A DNA stretch of 64,000 nucleotides from Pelecanus crispus (lineage: Eukaryota; Chordata; Aves; Pelecaniformes; Pelecanidae). The DNA is taken from positions 70,031,710 through 70,095,709 of the forward strand of contig NC_134646.1 in NCBI RefSeq assembly GCF_030463565.1. The letters run 5' to 3'. How positions within the stretch are numbered: the stretch's first letter is position 1; every line of letters starts with the position of its first letter. Below, piece by piece: positions 63,106 to 64,000 of the stretch. Under the pieces are notes generated by a model. That model saw only the letters and a list, made by a program, of their open reading frames with translations, did no database searches and was not told where the DNA came from. The translations under genes were made by a program, and so were the position numbers.

Positions 63106-63215
63106 ATTCAGACCCACCGGCTCCTGCTCCTTGTGAAGCCCCAGTGTGCGTTATGCTGGTGACAGCACTCACCATGGAATTCTGCTGGAGCCTGGAGCCG
63201 GCATGTAGGGTTTAG
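63106..63215 (+). other. candidate poison (cassette) exon in TAPT1 intron 4
   Basis: A 110-base segment, clearly more GC-rich than the intron around it, stands between a good acceptor ('acacttttcttttttag') and a perfect donor (TTTAG|GTAAGT). Exon 4 ends in phase 0. Read on from it, this segment gives 18 codons and then a TGA stop at 63160-63162, 53 bases before its own donor. Length is not a multiple of three. Inclusion would end TAPT1 after its second membrane span and expose the mRNA to nonsense-mediated decay. It may instead be an alternative last-exon start or a chance pseudoexon. Confidence 0.4.
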
Positions 63216-63320
63216 GTAAGTCGTATTTGGAAGAGCAAGTAACAATATTGTGTGGTGGGTTTTAATATTTTCTATCCTGTCAGCTAAGAAACAAGAACTG
63301 CTTAAATAAAAAGGAAAGCG

Positions 63321-63334
63321 AAGCCGCCATTTTC
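63321..63334 (-). promoter_or_regulatory. YY1-type motif in intron 4
   Basis: The plus-strand word AAGCCGCCATTTTC is the reverse complement of GAAAATGGCGGCTT, a close fit to the YY1 consensus. It is CpG-containing in otherwise CpG-poor DNA and lies about 100 bases after the cassette-exon candidate. Function is unknown. Confidence 0.35.
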
Positions 63335-64000
63335 TCTATTAAAACCCTCACAATATTGTGAACAAAAACTTACCAAATTCTAAGTGTTCTGTAGCTGGTG
63401 TTACTACACCAGGTGTAATTACTCAATGGGTCATCACAATGAGCAGGAACCAAATAATGCAGACCACCTTAATTTACAAAATTTAAAAGCCGAAAACAAT
63501 ACCACTGTAAATATCTCTCAAATTGATGGGTTTTTTGAACTTCAGATTTATGATAATTCATCAGCTTGTGGGTTTGTTCATTTTATTTCATAGGTGATGC
63601 TTAAAGAGTAGCATATAGTGCGGTTTACTTGAGACATCCAGTAAAAAATTTGTTTTAATTCAGCCTTCATATTTTAGGGAACTTCAGTAAATGTTTGTTG
63701 AAGAAGTTAAAGTATATGACTTCTCTCTCTTCAGTATCTTTATGTTTAGAACTCTTAATTAACGAAGTCAGGAAATGATCCCAAATCTAGGTTTACTTAT
63801 GTTGTCCCAAGAACTTATTTTCTAGTTAATAGGTATGGTTCAATATTTGCAGGTATGTCGTGCACCTGGTTCTGTATTGCTATGTGTTGTTTTAACATGT
63901 CTAAAATTGTTGTCTTGCAGAAAGACAGTAAGAGGAAATATCAGCTGTCTTTATTAAGTAGAGATAATCAGTTTTTCATATTTAACTATTTCCATTTGGT

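Larger units (their letters stand above)
61165..64000 (+). other. TAPT1: TAPT1 intron 4, 5' part (continues beyond the window)
   Basis: The intron opens with GTAAGA. No further TAPT1 exon is recognisable. It contains a cassette-exon candidate at 63.1-63.2 kb and a YY1-type word at 63.32 kb. The rest is AT-rich and unremarkable. Confidence 0.8.

Noticed and set aside
63440..63480. 'gcagaccacctt' as a possible start of TAPT1 exon 5
   Set aside because: Exon 5 should begin with an Ala-Asp-Arg-Leu-type reading, but the following bases do not continue the family sequence and no proper acceptor precedes.

Overview
This is a stretch of vertebrate, almost certainly bird, nuclear genome. The sequence is AT-rich and gene-poor. 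It carries CR1 LINE fragments typical of birds and other sauropsids, and two solo LTRs of the ERVL-like family that is abundant in neoavian genomes. The only protein-coding gene I can support is the 5' part of TAPT1 (transmembrane anterior posterior transformation protein 1, DUF747 family). It has four exons with good splice sites that join in frame into 221 codons. I see no prokaryotic, viral or plasmid backbone, and none of the short open frames outside TAPT1 looks like a real gene.

Layout. Bases 1-37.5 kb have no recognisable gene. They hold old CR1 fragments (about 8.6 and 12 kb), a small CpG-dense island (11.4 kb), a complete solo LTR with a perfect 5-bp target-site duplication (13.7-14.3 kb), two AT-rich homeodomain/POU-motif clusters that resemble conserved non-coding enhancers (17.3-17.7 and 29.0-29.2 kb), and two perfect palindromes (20.1 and 30.4 kb). 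In other amniotes LDB2 lies upstream of TAPT1 in the same orientation, so this is probably the LDB2-TAPT1 interval. I recognise no LDB2 exon here.

Bases 37.5-39.3 kb are a large CpG island with the TAPT1 promoter, 5' UTR and exon 1. A young-looking CR1 tail is inserted near its upstream edge. Exons 2, 3 and 4 follow at 43.4, 47.4 and 61.0 kb, separated by introns of about 4.8, 3.9 and 13.5 kb. The window ends inside intron 4. The introns hold two more CR1 fragments, a possible MIR, a second solo LTR of the same superfamily, an 18-base G run, and simple A/T tracts.

The most interesting observations are two well-formed cassette-exon candidates in TAPT1 introns (51573-51639 and 63106-63215). 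Each would bring an in-frame stop into the TAPT1 transcript (a 'poison exon' arrangement). Next are the twin YY1-type motifs in the CpG island, each containing an in-frame ATG, and the mosaic structure of the two LTRs, which share their ends but differ in the segment between the TATA box and the poly(A) region. I do not see a wholly new biological system; this is mostly ordinary bird intergenic and intronic DNA.
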